The notes under the pieces were generated by a model. That model searched no databases, was not told the origin of the DNA, and saw nothing but the letters and a program-made list of their open reading frames with translations. DNA of 64,000 nt from Planctomycetota bacterium (lineage in GTDB: Bacteria; Planctomycetota; UBA1135), in the NCBI GenBank assembly GCA_004295085.1, contig SHNF01000009.1:124001-188000 (forward strand), given 5' to 3'. Both the position numbers and the translations under genes were made by a program. Positions 54,271-63,339 of this stretch are shown here, in pieces. Numbering within the stretch: position 1 is the stretch's first letter; each line of letters begins with the position of its first letter.

Positions 54271-56071
54271 TCTGCCGGCCGAGCTGCGCGCGGAGCTGGC
54301 GGCCTGGGAGAGAGCGGGGCTGCGGCGGCACCTGAGCCTGCCGCAGGGCCGCGACTTCAGCAGCAACGACTACCTGGCGCTCTCGCGGGATCCGCGCCTG
54401 ATCGCGGCCGCGCGCGCAGCCCTCGAGCGCTACGGCGCCGGCGCGCCGTCCGCGCGCTTGCTGCGCGGGAACCTGCCCGTGCACGCGGAGGCGGAGCACG
54501 CCGCCGCGGAGTGGCTGCGCGCCGAGGCCGCGCTGCTGCTGCCGAGCGGCTGGCAGGCCAACCTGGCTTTGATCTCGACCGTCGCGGGTCCCGAGGACGT
54601 GATCCTGAGCGACCAGCTCAACCACGCGTCGCTGATCGACGGCTGCCGCATGAGCCGGGCGCGTGTGCGCGTGTTCCGCCACAACGATCCGGAGGATCTG
54701 GAGCGGGGGCTGCGCCGCGCGGCCGGCGCGCGTCGCCGTTTCGTTCTTGTGGAATCGGTGTTCTCCATGGACGGGGACCTGGCGCCGCTGGGTGCCCTGG
54801 AGCAGCTGGCGGCGGAGCATGACGCCTGGCTGCTGGTGGACGAGGCGCACGCCGTCGGCCTGTACGGTCCCGAGAGCAGCGGCCGCTGCGAGGAGCTGGG
54901 AGTGCGCGAGCGCCTGCTGGCGCGCGTGTTCACCGGCGGCAAGGCGCTGGGGGTGTGCGGCGGGTTCGTGGCCGGCTCGCGCACGCTGGTGGAGCTGCTG
55001 CTGAACAAGGGGCGCGCCTTCGTGTTCACCACCGCGACCACTCCCGCCACTGCAGCTGCGCTGGCCGCCGCGATCTCCAGCGCCCGCGGCCAGCCGGAGC
55101 GGGCGCAGCGCGCGTTGCAGGCGGCGGGGCGCCTGCGCAGCGCGCTGGCGCACGCCGGCATTCCGAGCCCTGGGGAGAGCCCCATCGTGCCGGTGATCCT
55201 GGGTGCCGCGGAGCGGGCCTTGCGCGTGGCCGAGCGCGTGCGCGCCGCGGGCTTCGACGTGCGCGCAGTGCGCTATCCGACGGTGGCGCGCGGCTCCAGC
55301 CGGCTGCGCATCGTCTGCCACGCCGATCACGGAGAACCGGAGATCGACGGACTGGCGGCGGCCGTCGCCGCGGCCATGGCGGAGGTCCCGGCGCCGCCCG
55401 CCGAGGAGTCGCGTGCGCCCGCCGCCGCGCCCGCGCTGGTGGTCGCCGGAACCGACACCGGCGTCGGCAAGACCGTGGTCTCCGCGCTGCTGCTGCGCGC
55501 GGCACGCCGGGCGGGCCTGCCAGCGCGCTACTGGAAGCCGGTGCAGACCGGAGCGGACTCCGACACGGACGCGGTGGTCGCGCTGTCAGGTCTCGCTGCG
55601 CTGGACGCCCTGCCGCCCGCGTTCTCCCTGCCGCTGGCCGCTTCCGTGGACCAGGCCGCGGCGCACGCGGGCGTGCGCGTAGAGGCGCGCGCCCTGCTCG
55701 AGGTGGCGCGCCGGCGGCGTCTCTCCGGTGGTTTCTGGATCTTCGAGTGCGCGGGCGGCTTGCGTGTGCCGCTCAACGAGACGGAGGACCAGTCCGACTT
55801 CCTGGCCGCGCTGCGCGCGCCCCTGGTCCTGGCGGCCCGGACCGCGCTGGGCACGCTGAATCACACGCTGCTCACGCTGGAGTCCGCGCAGGCGCGCAGC
55901 CTGGATGTGCGCGCCTTGTTCCTGGTCGGTCCGCCGCACCCGGACAACGCCGCCACGCTGCGCGCGCGGCTGGATCTCCCGATATTCGAGCTGCCTTTGC
56001 TCGAGCCGCTCACGCCGACAGCGCTGGACTCCTGGCTCGCCTGCAACGATCTGCGCCCTCTCTGGAAATGA
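54230..56071 (+). CDS. bioFD: BioF-BioD fusion (8-amino-7-oxononanoate synthase / dethiobiotin synthetase)
   Basis: A single 613-residue chain carrying two steps of biotin synthesis. Residues 1-385 are a PLP-dependent BioF ([39 protein letters not shown], and the PLP-lysine loop [12 protein letters not shown]). A Pro/Ala-rich linker covers about 386-400. Residues 401-613 are BioD, with the P-loop GTDTGVGK at 407-414, then [13 protein letters not shown] and the [12 protein letters not shown] region. No stop or frameshift separates the parts. The ATG at 54230 lies inside bioB. Confidence 0.93.
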   Translation: MASVPFAVAQSRSDLPAELRAELAAWERAGLRRHLSLPQGRDFSSNDYLALSRDPRLIAAARAALERYGAGAPSARLLRGNLPVHAEAEHAAAEWLRAEAALLLPSGWQANLALISTVAGPEDVILSDQLNHASLIDGCRMSRARVRVFRHNDPEDLERGLRRAAGARRRFVLVESVFSMDGDLAPLGALEQLAAEHDAWLLVDEAHAVGLYGPESSGRCEELGVRERLLARVFTGGKALGVCGGFVAGSRTLVELLLNKGRAFVFTTATTPATAAALAAAISSARGQPERAQRALQAAGRLRSALAHAGIPSPGESPIVPVILGAAERALRVAERVRAAGFDVRAVRYPTVARGSSRLRIVCHADHGEPEIDGLAAAVAAAMAEVPAPPAEESRAPAAAPALVVAGTDTGVGKTVVSALLLRAARRAGLPARYWKPVQTGADSDTDAVVALSGLAALDALPPAFSLPLAASVDQAAAHAGVRVEARALLEVARRRRLSGGFWIFECAGGLRVPLNETEDQSDFLAALRAPLVLAARTALGTLNHTLLTLESAQARSLDVRALFLVGPPHPDNAATLRARLDLPIFELPLLEPLTPTALDSWLACNDLRPLWK

Positions 56072-57345
56072 AGCCCGACTGGCTGCAGCTCGACGCGCAC
56101 CACTGCTGGCACCCGTACACCCAGCACGCGCTGGACCCGGAGCCCATGGCGGTGACCGGCGCGCACGGCGCATGGCTGGAGCTGGCGGACGGCCGGCGCG
56201 TGCTCGACGCCATCTCCTCCTGGTGGACCTGCCTGCACGGGCACTGCCATCCGCGCCTGCTGCGCGCCATGGCGGAGCAGGCGGCGCGCCTGGACCACGT
56301 CATCTACGCCGGCTGCGCGCACGAGCCGGCCGCGCGCCTGGCCGGCGCCCTGGCGGGCCTCGCTCCGCGCGGGCTGTCGCGCGTCTTCTACAGCGACGAC
56401 GGCAGCACCGCGGTGGAGGTCGCGCTGAAGGCGGCCTACCTGGCCTGGGCGCGCCGCGGCGAGGCCCGGCGCAGCGTCTTCCTCGCCCTCGAGGGCGGCT
56501 ACCACGGCGACACCTTCGGCGCCATGTCCGCCGGCGATCCGCAGCCCTTCTTCCGCGAGCTCTCGCCCTTCCTGTTCCACGTGGCGCGCGTGCCGGCCGA
56601 CGCCGCGGCGCTGGAACAGGCGCTGGCCGCGCAGGACGGTCGCGTGGCGGCGCTGATCCTCGAGCCGCTGGTGCAGGGGGCCGCCGGCATGAAGATGCAC
56701 GCGCCGCAGTTCCTGCGCGACGCGCGGCGCCTGTGCGACGCCCGCGGCGTGTTCCTCATCGCCGACGAGGTGATGACCGGCTTCGGCCGCACCGGTTCCC
56801 TGTTCGCCTGCGAGCAGGCCGGCATCGCGCCCGATCTGCTGTGCCTGGCGAAGGGCCTGACCGGCGGCACGCTGCCGCTCGCCGTCACGCTGGCGCGCGA
56901 GGAGATCTACGCCGCCTTCCTCGGCCCGGACCGCGGCCGCGCCCTGTTCCACGGCCACTCCTACACCGCCAATCCCATCGCCTGCGCGGTCGCGCTGGAG
57001 TCCCTGCGCGTGCTGGACGAGGAGCGGACGCCGCAACGCCTCGAGCAGATCGGCGGCTGGATCGAGAACGGGCTGGAAGGGCTGCGCTCGGCCGCCGGGG
57101 TGCGCGAGATCCGCCGCTGCGGCGGCATCGTGGCCGTGGAGCTCGACGGCGCCGGCGGTTACCTCGCCCCTCTCGGCGAGCACCTGCGCGCCGCCTGCCG
57201 CGGCTTCGACGTGCTCCTGCGGCCGCTCGGCAATGTCCTGTACGCCCTGCCGCCTTCCTGCACCACGCGCGAAGAGTGCGCCTTCGTTGCCGCGGCCATG
57301 ACCGCCGCCTGCGAGAAGGCCCTTGGCCAGGGTCGTGGAGCTTAG
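56068..57345 (+). CDS. bioA: Adenosylmethionine-8-amino-7-oxononanoate aminotransferase
   Basis: A 425-residue class-III PLP aminotransferase making 7,8-diaminopelargonate with SAM as amino donor. WHPYTQHALDPEPMAVTGAH, SSWWTCLHGHCHPRL, FYSDDGSTAVEVALK and GGYHGDTFGAMS are characteristic. IADEVMTGFGRTGSLFACEQ and the PLP lysine in CLAKGLTGGTLPLAVTL follow. It overlaps the bioF-bioD stop by 4 bp. Confidence 0.95.
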   Translation: MKPDWLQLDAHHCWHPYTQHALDPEPMAVTGAHGAWLELADGRRVLDAISSWWTCLHGHCHPRLLRAMAEQAARLDHVIYAGCAHEPAARLAGALAGLAPRGLSRVFYSDDGSTAVEVALKAAYLAWARRGEARRSVFLALEGGYHGDTFGAMSAGDPQPFFRELSPFLFHVARVPADAAALEQALAAQDGRVAALILEPLVQGAAGMKMHAPQFLRDARRLCDARGVFLIADEVMTGFGRTGSLFACEQAGIAPDLLCLAKGLTGGTLPLAVTLAREEIYAAFLGPDRGRALFHGHSYTANPIACAVALESLRVLDEERTPQRLEQIGGWIENGLEGLRSAAGVREIRRCGGIVAVELDGAGGYLAPLGEHLRAACRGFDVLLRPLGNVLYALPPSCTTREECAFVAAAMTAACEKALGQGRGA

Positions 57346-57398
57346 GGGCCAGAATGGCTCGCAACCTCCACGGATCGGCCAGGCGGCATCCGGGGCCC

Positions 57399-57404
57399 TA
57401 GAAT
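57399..57404 (+). promoter_or_regulatory. TAGAAT -10-like element
   Basis: CTAGAATCCGGC ends 14 bp before the ATG of the ferritin-like gene. A transcript starting 6-7 bp downstream would have a leader of only a few bases. No -35 match is seen. Confidence 0.35.
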
Positions 57405-57418
57405 CCGGCGCATCTGTG

Positions 57419-58078
57419 ATGGACCATCACATCCGGCAACGGGACACCCACCCATCCCGCGAGCGCATGGAGCGGCTCCTGGCGCGCATCGTCGCGGACC
57501 CGGGGCTCCACGGCCGGCTGGTCAACAGCTTGGCGCGCCTTGAGTACATCGGCGTGCGCAAGATGCTGAAGAGCCGCCGCGCCGAGGCCTTGGACGTGGA
57601 CGGACTGCAGCACGCGCTCGAGGAAGCCGGCCACGCGCTGCGCCTCAAGCGGCTGGCCCTGCAGCTCGACCCGGGCGTCGCGACCTTCGCCGCCGCGCAC
57701 ACCCTGGCCGGTGAAGAGGCCGAGGACTACTTCCAGGCCGTGGACCAGGCCGCCGAGCGCGCTCTCGCCGACCTTCCCGAGTCCGCGCGCACCGAACCGA
57801 ACTACCTGCTCACCAGCGCAGCCATCGAGATCCGCGCCCAGGCCTTCTATCCCCTCTACGAGGCCGCGCTGCGCGCCGCCGGCGCCCCCTTCAGCGTCGC
57901 GGCGATCCAGCGCGATGAAGACCGCCACCTCGCCGCCATGGCCGCCCAGCTCGCCGCCGCGCTGCCGGACGCCCCTGCGCGCCTCGAACGGGTGCTGGCG
58001 GCCGAAGAACGCCTGTTCGACGCGTGGCTGGATGCACTGGAGAGCGCTTGCGCTGCCGCGGCGCCCATGACGGCCTGA
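57419..58078 (+). CDS. Ferritin-like diiron protein
   Basis: A 219-residue soluble helical protein. Two pairs of diiron-type ligands are spaced as in a four-helix bundle: E42 (ARLEYIG) and E69-x2-H72 (EEAGH), then E137 (AAIEIRAQ) and E167-x2-H170 (RDEDRH). It resembles DUF455/MiaE-like and other ferritin-like oxidases rather than iron-storage ferritin. It follows bioA by 73 bp but has its own -10-like element, so a biotin link is open. A GTG one codon earlier (57416) is an alternative start. Confidence 0.62.
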   Translation: MDHHIRQRDTHPSRERMERLLARIVADPGLHGRLVNSLARLEYIGVRKMLKSRRAEALDVDGLQHALEEAGHALRLKRLALQLDPGVATFAAAHTLAGEEAEDYFQAVDQAAERALADLPESARTEPNYLLTSAAIEIRAQAFYPLYEAALRAAGAPFSVAAIQRDEDRHLAAMAAQLAAALPDAPARLERVLAAEERLFDAWLDALESACAAAAPMTA

Positions 58079-58089
58079 GACCGAAACGA

Positions 58090-58920
58090 CTACGTGTCGC
58101 CAGGCCGTTGGGTCTGCGCTTGGTGCTCCGGCGTCGAACCCATCGAGTGCTTCGATAACCGGCCGTGCCGGATCGTCGCCACCACGGTGAGCGCGACCAC
58201 GCCGAGCCGCAGTGCATTGCTCAGTCCATCGCCCGCGGCGGTGTCTCCGCCCTGCCCGAGCGTCCACCACAGGTTGACGAAGGCGTGCCAGCCGATCACG
58301 AACCAGAGGTTCCAGTCCCAGCGGAGCAGCATCCAGCAGAACGCGGCACCGCCGATCGCCGTCACCGCCACCGCGCCCACGATCTCGCCCGCCGGCTCCC
58401 CCCACGCGCCGGGCACGTGCAGCAGGCCGAAGACCAGGCCGCACAGCAGCATGGCGCGCCCGGCCGGCCAGCCGCCCCGGCGCACCAGCTGCCGGAAGAA
58501 GTAGCCGCGGAACAAGGTCTCCTCCACCAGCCCCGCGCCGGCCCAGGACTGCAGCACCGCCCAGGGCCGCTCCGTCAGATCGTCCATGCCGCCGGGTTCG
58601 AAGAACACGCCGCGGCGGAGCACGAGGAAGCCGAGCAGCATCGGCACCGTCAGCACCAAAGCCCACGCCAGACCTTGCAGCACACCGCGATCCATCCCGA
58701 GCTCCGCCGGGACCGCATGCACCGGCATCCGGTGCGTCACGACCAGCGCCAGCGCGACGACCCCGAGCGACCCGGCCAAGTACAAGGCCAGCTCGCCAAC
58801 GTCCCCGAGCTCCGGCAGGACCAGGGGCGAATACACCCCCACCGCCAGCGCCCCCGCAAGCCCCAGGAACGCCGCGACGCTCGCCCGCCGTTGGCTCACT
58901 GGGCGTTCCGTAGTGCTCAT
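58090..58920 (-). CDS. CPBP-family intramembrane metalloprotease
   Basis: A 276-residue inner-membrane protein with about seven spans. The CPBP (Rce1/Abi) motifs are GLVEETLFRGYFF (EExxxR), LVFGLLHV (FxxxH) and IGWHAFVNLWW (HxxxN). I chose the ATG at 58920; a longer frame to 58974 adds a non-conserved stretch. It is convergent with the ferritin-like gene. The substrate is unknown. Confidence 0.86.
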   Translation of the reverse strand: MSTTERPVSQRRASVAAFLGLAGALAVGVYSPLVLPELGDVGELALYLAGSLGVVALALVVTHRMPVHAVPAELGMDRGVLQGLAWALVLTVPMLLGFLVLRRGVFFEPGGMDDLTERPWAVLQSWAGAGLVEETLFRGYFFRQLVRRGGWPAGRAMLLCGLVFGLLHVPGAWGEPAGEIVGAVAVTAIGGAAFCWMLLRWDWNLWFVIGWHAFVNLWWTLGQGGDTAAGDGLSNALRLGVVALTVVATIRHGRLSKHSMGSTPEHQAQTQRPGDT

Positions 58921-59054
58921 CAGGCGCGAATGTACTGCGCGGGCGAACGTCTCGAATTCGAGATCCGACCCCAAATAACCCTGTTGTGGGCGCCGCGCAG
59001 CGAAGGACGGCGTCGGTAGTGTAAGTGGTGCACTCGGTGCATGCGTCCACCGCC

Positions 59055-60299
59055 ATGAGCTCGCAATCCGATCCGGTCGACGTCGCCGTCGTGGGCGGCG
59101 GGGCCGCCGGTCTGATGGCGGCGCTGTGGGCGGCGCGCGCGGGGGCGCGCGTAGTGCTGCTGGAAGGCTCGCGGGCTCCCGGGCTGAAGATCCTGATCAG
59201 CGGCGGCGGTCGCTGCAACATCCTGCCCAGCGCGTCCGACGAGTCGGACTTCTACACCAGCGGCTCGCGGCACGTGCTGGCGCGGCTGTTCCGCACCTGG
59301 AGCCTGGAGCGCGTGCGGGAATTCTTCGAGAAGGAGCTGCAGATCCCGCTCGTGCTCGAGGAGGAGACCGGCAAGCTGTTCCCGGAGTGGCAGCGCGCCG
59401 TGCCGGTGCGCGACCGGCTGGTCGAGGCCGTGCAGCAGGCCGGGGCGCAGGTGCTGGTGCCATGGCGCGTCGAGAAGCTGGAGCGGAGCGGCGAGGGCTT
59501 CCTGCTGAAGAGCAGCGAAGGCGCGGAACTGCGGGCGGCGCGCGTCATCCTGGCGAGCGGCGGCGCCTCCGTTCCGAACACCGGCAGCGACGGCGCCGGG
59601 TACGAGATGGCGCGGCGGCTGGGGCACTCGCTGCTGGCGCCGTATCCGGCGCTGGTGCCGCTGACGACGGCGGACGAGGAGCTCACCGGACTCGCAGGCA
59701 TCGCCTTGCCGGTGCGCTGGCGGGCGCTGTTGCACGGCAAGGTGATGGAGGAACGGGTGCGCGAGCTCCTGTTCACGCACCGCGGGTTCAGCGGGCCGGC
59801 GGTGCTGGACGCGAGCCACTGGGCGGTGCGCGACCGCGCCGTCCTCGAGGTGGCGTGGGGAGCGCTGGCGCCCGAGGAGTGGGAGGAGCACTGGCAGTCG
59901 CGCGGGCGGCGCGAGGCCGCGAAGGGGGTTGGCGACCTCCTGCCACGGCGCCTGGCCGAGATCCTGGTGCGGCGCGCCCGCTTGCGCGAGGACTACCGCA
60001 TCGGCGACATGACCCGCGCCCAGCGCGACGTGCTGCTGCGCGTGCTGTGCGCGTTCCCGCTGCCGGTGAACGGGAACGAGGGCTTCCGCGTGGCGGAGGT
60101 GACCGGCGGCGGCATCCCGATCGGCGAAGTGAACCCGTCCACGCTGGAGAGCCGCAAGACGCCGGGGCTGTACCTGTGCGGCGAGATCCTGGACGTGATC
60201 GGCCGCATCGGCGGCTACAACTTCCTGTGGGCCTGGGTCACCGGCCGTCTGGCCGGCGAGAGCGCGGCGCGCCCGCTGCGCGCGCCCGTCCGCGCATGA
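59055..60299 (+). CDS. HI0933/YhiN (BaiN-type) flavoprotein
   Basis: A 414-residue FAD-dependent oxidoreductase of the HI0933-like family. It has VAVVGGGAAGLMAALWAARA at the N-terminus, KILISGGGRCNILPS, VILASGGASVPNTGSDGAGY, then the C-terminal GGYNFLWAWVTGRLAG. Members reduce bile-acid intermediates in gut bacteria but mostly have no known substrate. The ATG at 59055 is preferred; an earlier ATG at 59025 adds ten residues. Its stop overlaps the permease start by 4 bp. Confidence 0.88.
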   Translation: MSSQSDPVDVAVVGGGAAGLMAALWAARAGARVVLLEGSRAPGLKILISGGGRCNILPSASDESDFYTSGSRHVLARLFRTWSLERVREFFEKELQIPLVLEEETGKLFPEWQRAVPVRDRLVEAVQQAGAQVLVPWRVEKLERSGEGFLLKSSEGAELRAARVILASGGASVPNTGSDGAGYEMARRLGHSLLAPYPALVPLTTADEELTGLAGIALPVRWRALLHGKVMEERVRELLFTHRGFSGPAVLDASHWAVRDRAVLEVAWGALAPEEWEEHWQSRGRREAAKGVGDLLPRRLAEILVRRARLREDYRIGDMTRAQRDVLLRVLCAFPLPVNGNEGFRVAEVTGGGIPIGEVNPSTLESRKTPGLYLCGEILDVIGRIGGYNFLWAWVTGRLAGESAARPLRAPVRA

Positions 60300-62098
60300 C
60301 GGCGCTCCTCCTCGCCGTGCTGGCGCTGTTCGCCGGGCCGCTGCTCGCCGCCGCGCTGCGCCGCAACCCGGCGGCCCTGTACGCGCTCGACGGCTTCGTG
60401 CTGGTGGCGGTGTCCTTCCTGGTGCTCGGCAGCGTGCTGCCGGAGGCGGTGCGCGCCGTCGGCTGGCCGGCCCTGGTCGCGGCGGTGCTCGGCTTCGCCC
60501 TGCCGACGCTGGCGGAGCGCGGTTGGAACAAGGACCACCGTGGAGCGCACCGCATAGTGCTCGCCCTCTCCCTCTGCGGCCTGATCCTCCACGAGACGCT
60601 GGATGGCGCCGGACTGGCGATGGCAGCCTCGGGCTCGACCGGCGCCTCGCGTGCGACGGAATGGTCGATCGTGCTCCATCGTGTTCCGCTCGGCCTGTTT
60701 CTCTGGTTGAGCGTGCGTCCGCTGTTCGGAACGCGCGCCGCAGCGCTGGCACTCGCTGCCGCGGCCGCGGCGACTTTCGGCGGCTACTGGGCCTATTCCA
60801 CGGTCAGTCCTACCGAGGGATCGATCCCGGTCGCACTCCTGCTCGCCTTCATCGGCGGCGCGCTGCTCCACGTCCTGGTGCACCAAGTGCAGCCCGCCGC
60901 AGGTCGTAAGCCCGCCCCTCATGCCGGGGCCGTCGGAGGCGCGCTGGCGCTGCTCGTGCTCCTGCCACAGGACAGCTACCTGTCCGGGCTGGGCGACGTC
61001 CTGCCTCTCATGCTGGTAGTGCTGTGGATCCCGATCCTGGCAGCCGGCATCTTCTCCGCCGTTTCGAGCGCGAAGCCAACACCGGAACACGTGCTGAAGC
61101 GCGGCGGCATCCTGGCCGGACTTCGCCTGGCGCTGACCACGCCCGTCTGTTCCTGCGGCATCATTCCGGTGTATGTTGACTTGGTCGGCCACGGGGTCGA
61201 CGGGCGCACCCGCCTCGCGTTCCTGCTCGGGGCGCCGGTCTTGCGGCTGGAGGCCTTCGTCCTCGCAGGCTGGCTCTTCGGCTTGCGCCTTGCCGCCCTG
61301 TGGCTGGGCTGTGCCCTGGTCCTGGTCGTTCTGTGCGCATGGATCTTCGGTCGCCGCTGGACCATCCAGCCCGCCAATGTGCTCCTGGACGGGCTGGACT
61401 CGGGGCATGCCCCGGAAAGATCAGCCACACCCAGGAAAGGCTCCTGGTGGTCCTACTTCACCGGCGACTGGCTGGATCACAACGCAGCCTGGACCGTCAT
61501 CGCAATCATCTTCGGTCTGTTTGCGATGGCATACCTTGGGGCGGTAGGCGCCGACCCGCCCACGTCACTTTCGGCGGCGGAGGAAGTACTGGCCCTCATC
61601 GGTGTGATGCTGATCACCCTGCCCGTCTATCTGCATCCATTCGTAGCCCTGGCGCTGGCAGCGCTGCCCTTTTTTCTCATCGAGGCCTATTCATGCGGTT
61701 TCCTCGTGCTGCTCGCCGGACCCATGAGCAGTGTGGCGTCGCGCCGCGTCATCACGCGCTTGCATGGCCATGCTGCGAGCCTGGTCTTGACCGCGGCGCT
61801 GATGGCCGGAACCCTGGCCTGCGTTCTTGCGGTGGCGCCGCTCTTGCCAGACCTCGTGGGCATTGAGACCGCGCCCGCAAGCCGGGTGGGGGGCGGCCTG
61901 ACGCAGGCTTCTACCATCGTGCAAGTGGTCGCGATGGTGGCGCTGCTGCCGGCACTCGTGTCCTTCTGGCGCTGCGGGCCGCGCGGCTGGCTGGCGGAGA
62001 TCCTGCCGCCGGAGGGGCATGAGCACGCGCACCACCCCGGCGTGCCGCACGAGCACGGCACGCGGGCCCGGGTGCAGATCGACGCCGCCGGCGATTAG
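60296..62098 (+). CDS. Heavy-metal permease: ZIP-like domain fused to DUF318-type permease
   Basis: A 600-residue inner-membrane protein with about 16 spans. Residues 1-245 resemble a ZIP transporter, with LILHETLDGAGL (H99, E100, D103) and VLHRVPLGLFLW as the two metal-site helices. Residues 250-570 form a PF03773 (DUF318) permease with TTPVCSCGIIPVY (C285, C287). The tail is His-rich (GHEHAHHPGVPHEHG). The order matches the SO_0444-type Cu/Zn efflux family. Metal and direction are inferred, not shown. Confidence 0.78.
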   Translation: MTALLLAVLALFAGPLLAAALRRNPAALYALDGFVLVAVSFLVLGSVLPEAVRAVGWPALVAAVLGFALPTLAERGWNKDHRGAHRIVLALSLCGLILHETLDGAGLAMAASGSTGASRATEWSIVLHRVPLGLFLWLSVRPLFGTRAAALALAAAAAATFGGYWAYSTVSPTEGSIPVALLLAFIGGALLHVLVHQVQPAAGRKPAPHAGAVGGALALLVLLPQDSYLSGLGDVLPLMLVVLWIPILAAGIFSAVSSAKPTPEHVLKRGGILAGLRLALTTPVCSCGIIPVYVDLVGHGVDGRTRLAFLLGAPVLRLEAFVLAGWLFGLRLAALWLGCALVLVVLCAWIFGRRWTIQPANVLLDGLDSGHAPERSATPRKGSWWSYFTGDWLDHNAAWTVIAIIFGLFAMAYLGAVGADPPTSLSAAEEVLALIGVMLITLPVYLHPFVALALAALPFFLIEAYSCGFLVLLAGPMSSVASRRVITRLHGHAASLVLTAALMAGTLACVLAVAPLLPDLVGIETAPASRVGGGLTQASTIVQVVAMVALLPALVSFWRCGPRGWLAEILPPEGHEHAHHPGVPHEHGTRARVQIDAAGD

Positions 62099-63108
62099 GC
62101 GAGCGCGCGCAGCAAGTACGGCAGGCTGATCTCGTAGCGGTGGTCGGTGTCGCGGTGGCCGCCGGGGAAGAACTCGGCGCGATAGGGCACGGCGGCCGCG
62201 GTCAGGCGCTGCGACAGCCGGCGCAGGCCCCAGTTCAGCCCGTACTCGTCGCTCTCGCCGGCGTCGAGGTACAGGGCGCGGAGCTGCTTCAGCGCATCGG
62301 TGTTGTGGCTGTCTTCCGCCATGCGGACCGGGTCGTGCGCGAACCAGCGCTCCATCACGTCGGAGCGCAGCGCGCCGTTTTCCGGGTCCACGGGCAGGTC
62401 GAAGCCGAGCGGGGACCGCGGGTTGGGCGAGTAGACGGCCGCCAGCGCGAGCAGGGAAATGGCCTGGAACTCCTGCGCGTCCAGGCGCAGGCCGGGCAGG
62501 GCGCGCAGGAAGGCCGCAGGGCCGCCGTGGCGGTGCCAGGCCTGCAGCGCGCCGATCAGGTCGCTGAAACAGGCGAACTCGAAGCCCATGTCGCCGCTGT
62601 GGCTGCCGGCCGCGGCGAAGAAGCCCGGGTTGCGCATGGCCAGGGTGAGCGCGCCGTAGCCGCCGCTGGACTTGCCGACCACGATGCGCCGCCCGGCGCC
62701 GCCGCAGCCATGCTCGCGCTCGAGCGCGGGCACCAGCTCGTCGCGCAGCAGGTCCTCGTAATGTCCGGTGCCCGCGGAGTTCTGGTACTGGCTGCCGCCG
62801 TAGCGCGTCTCGCAGGAAGGCCACAGGAACACGGCGGGCGGGATCCGGTCCTGCGCCATGAGGCGGGCCGTGCGCTCGGGCAGGTTCTCGCGCAGGAAAT
62901 CCACGTTCAGGACGCGGTGGCCGAAGCTTGTGTAGCCGCCGAGGACCAGGACCAGCGGCAGTCCGGCGCAGGCGCCGGGCGGCAGGAGCAGCGGGTGGTG
63001 GCGCAGCGCCGGATCGCCGAGCGGGTTGCCGCGGAGAATCCGGCTGTCGTGCGTGAAGAGGGTAAGCCGGGCGCCCCCCGGCAGCGCGCGCTCGTAGTGG
63101 AAGCTCAT
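62095..63108 (-). CDS. Alpha/beta-hydrolase esterase (esterase D/antigen 85-like)
   Basis: A 337-residue hydrolase of the putative-esterase family (PF00756). The nucleophile elbow is VVGKSSGGYGALTLAM. The acid is likely in DAGESDEYGLN and the histidine in FFPGGHRDTDH. No signal peptide is seen at MSFHYERAL, so it is probably cytoplasmic. It overlaps the permease stop by 4 bp on the opposite strand. The substrate is unknown. Confidence 0.82.
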   Translation of the reverse strand: MSFHYERALPGGARLTLFTHDSRILRGNPLGDPALRHHPLLLPPGACAGLPLVLVLGGYTSFGHRVLNVDFLRENLPERTARLMAQDRIPPAVFLWPSCETRYGGSQYQNSAGTGHYEDLLRDELVPALEREHGCGGAGRRIVVGKSSGGYGALTLAMRNPGFFAAAGSHSGDMGFEFACFSDLIGALQAWHRHGGPAAFLRALPGLRLDAQEFQAISLLALAAVYSPNPRSPLGFDLPVDPENGALRSDVMERWFAHDPVRMAEDSHNTDALKQLRALYLDAGESDEYGLNWGLRRLSQRLTAAAVPYRAEFFPGGHRDTDHRYEISLPYLLRALA

Positions 63109-63339
63109 GCGGGGGGACTCGCTATCCTCGATGCTCGCAATGTACGAGCATCGCAAGCAGCTCCTGGCCCCGCCCGAGGTCTCCCGGGCGCGCCTGACCC
63201 GCAACGGCTGTTCTCGGGCTTGGTGATCCTCGCTCCGGTCTGCCACAGCCTCCTGCACCGCTTCCACGCGGAGATCGACTGAAGTGGCGGACCCACGCCC
63301 CGGCGCAAGCGTAGCCTGGGAATACCCACGAACCGGCGC

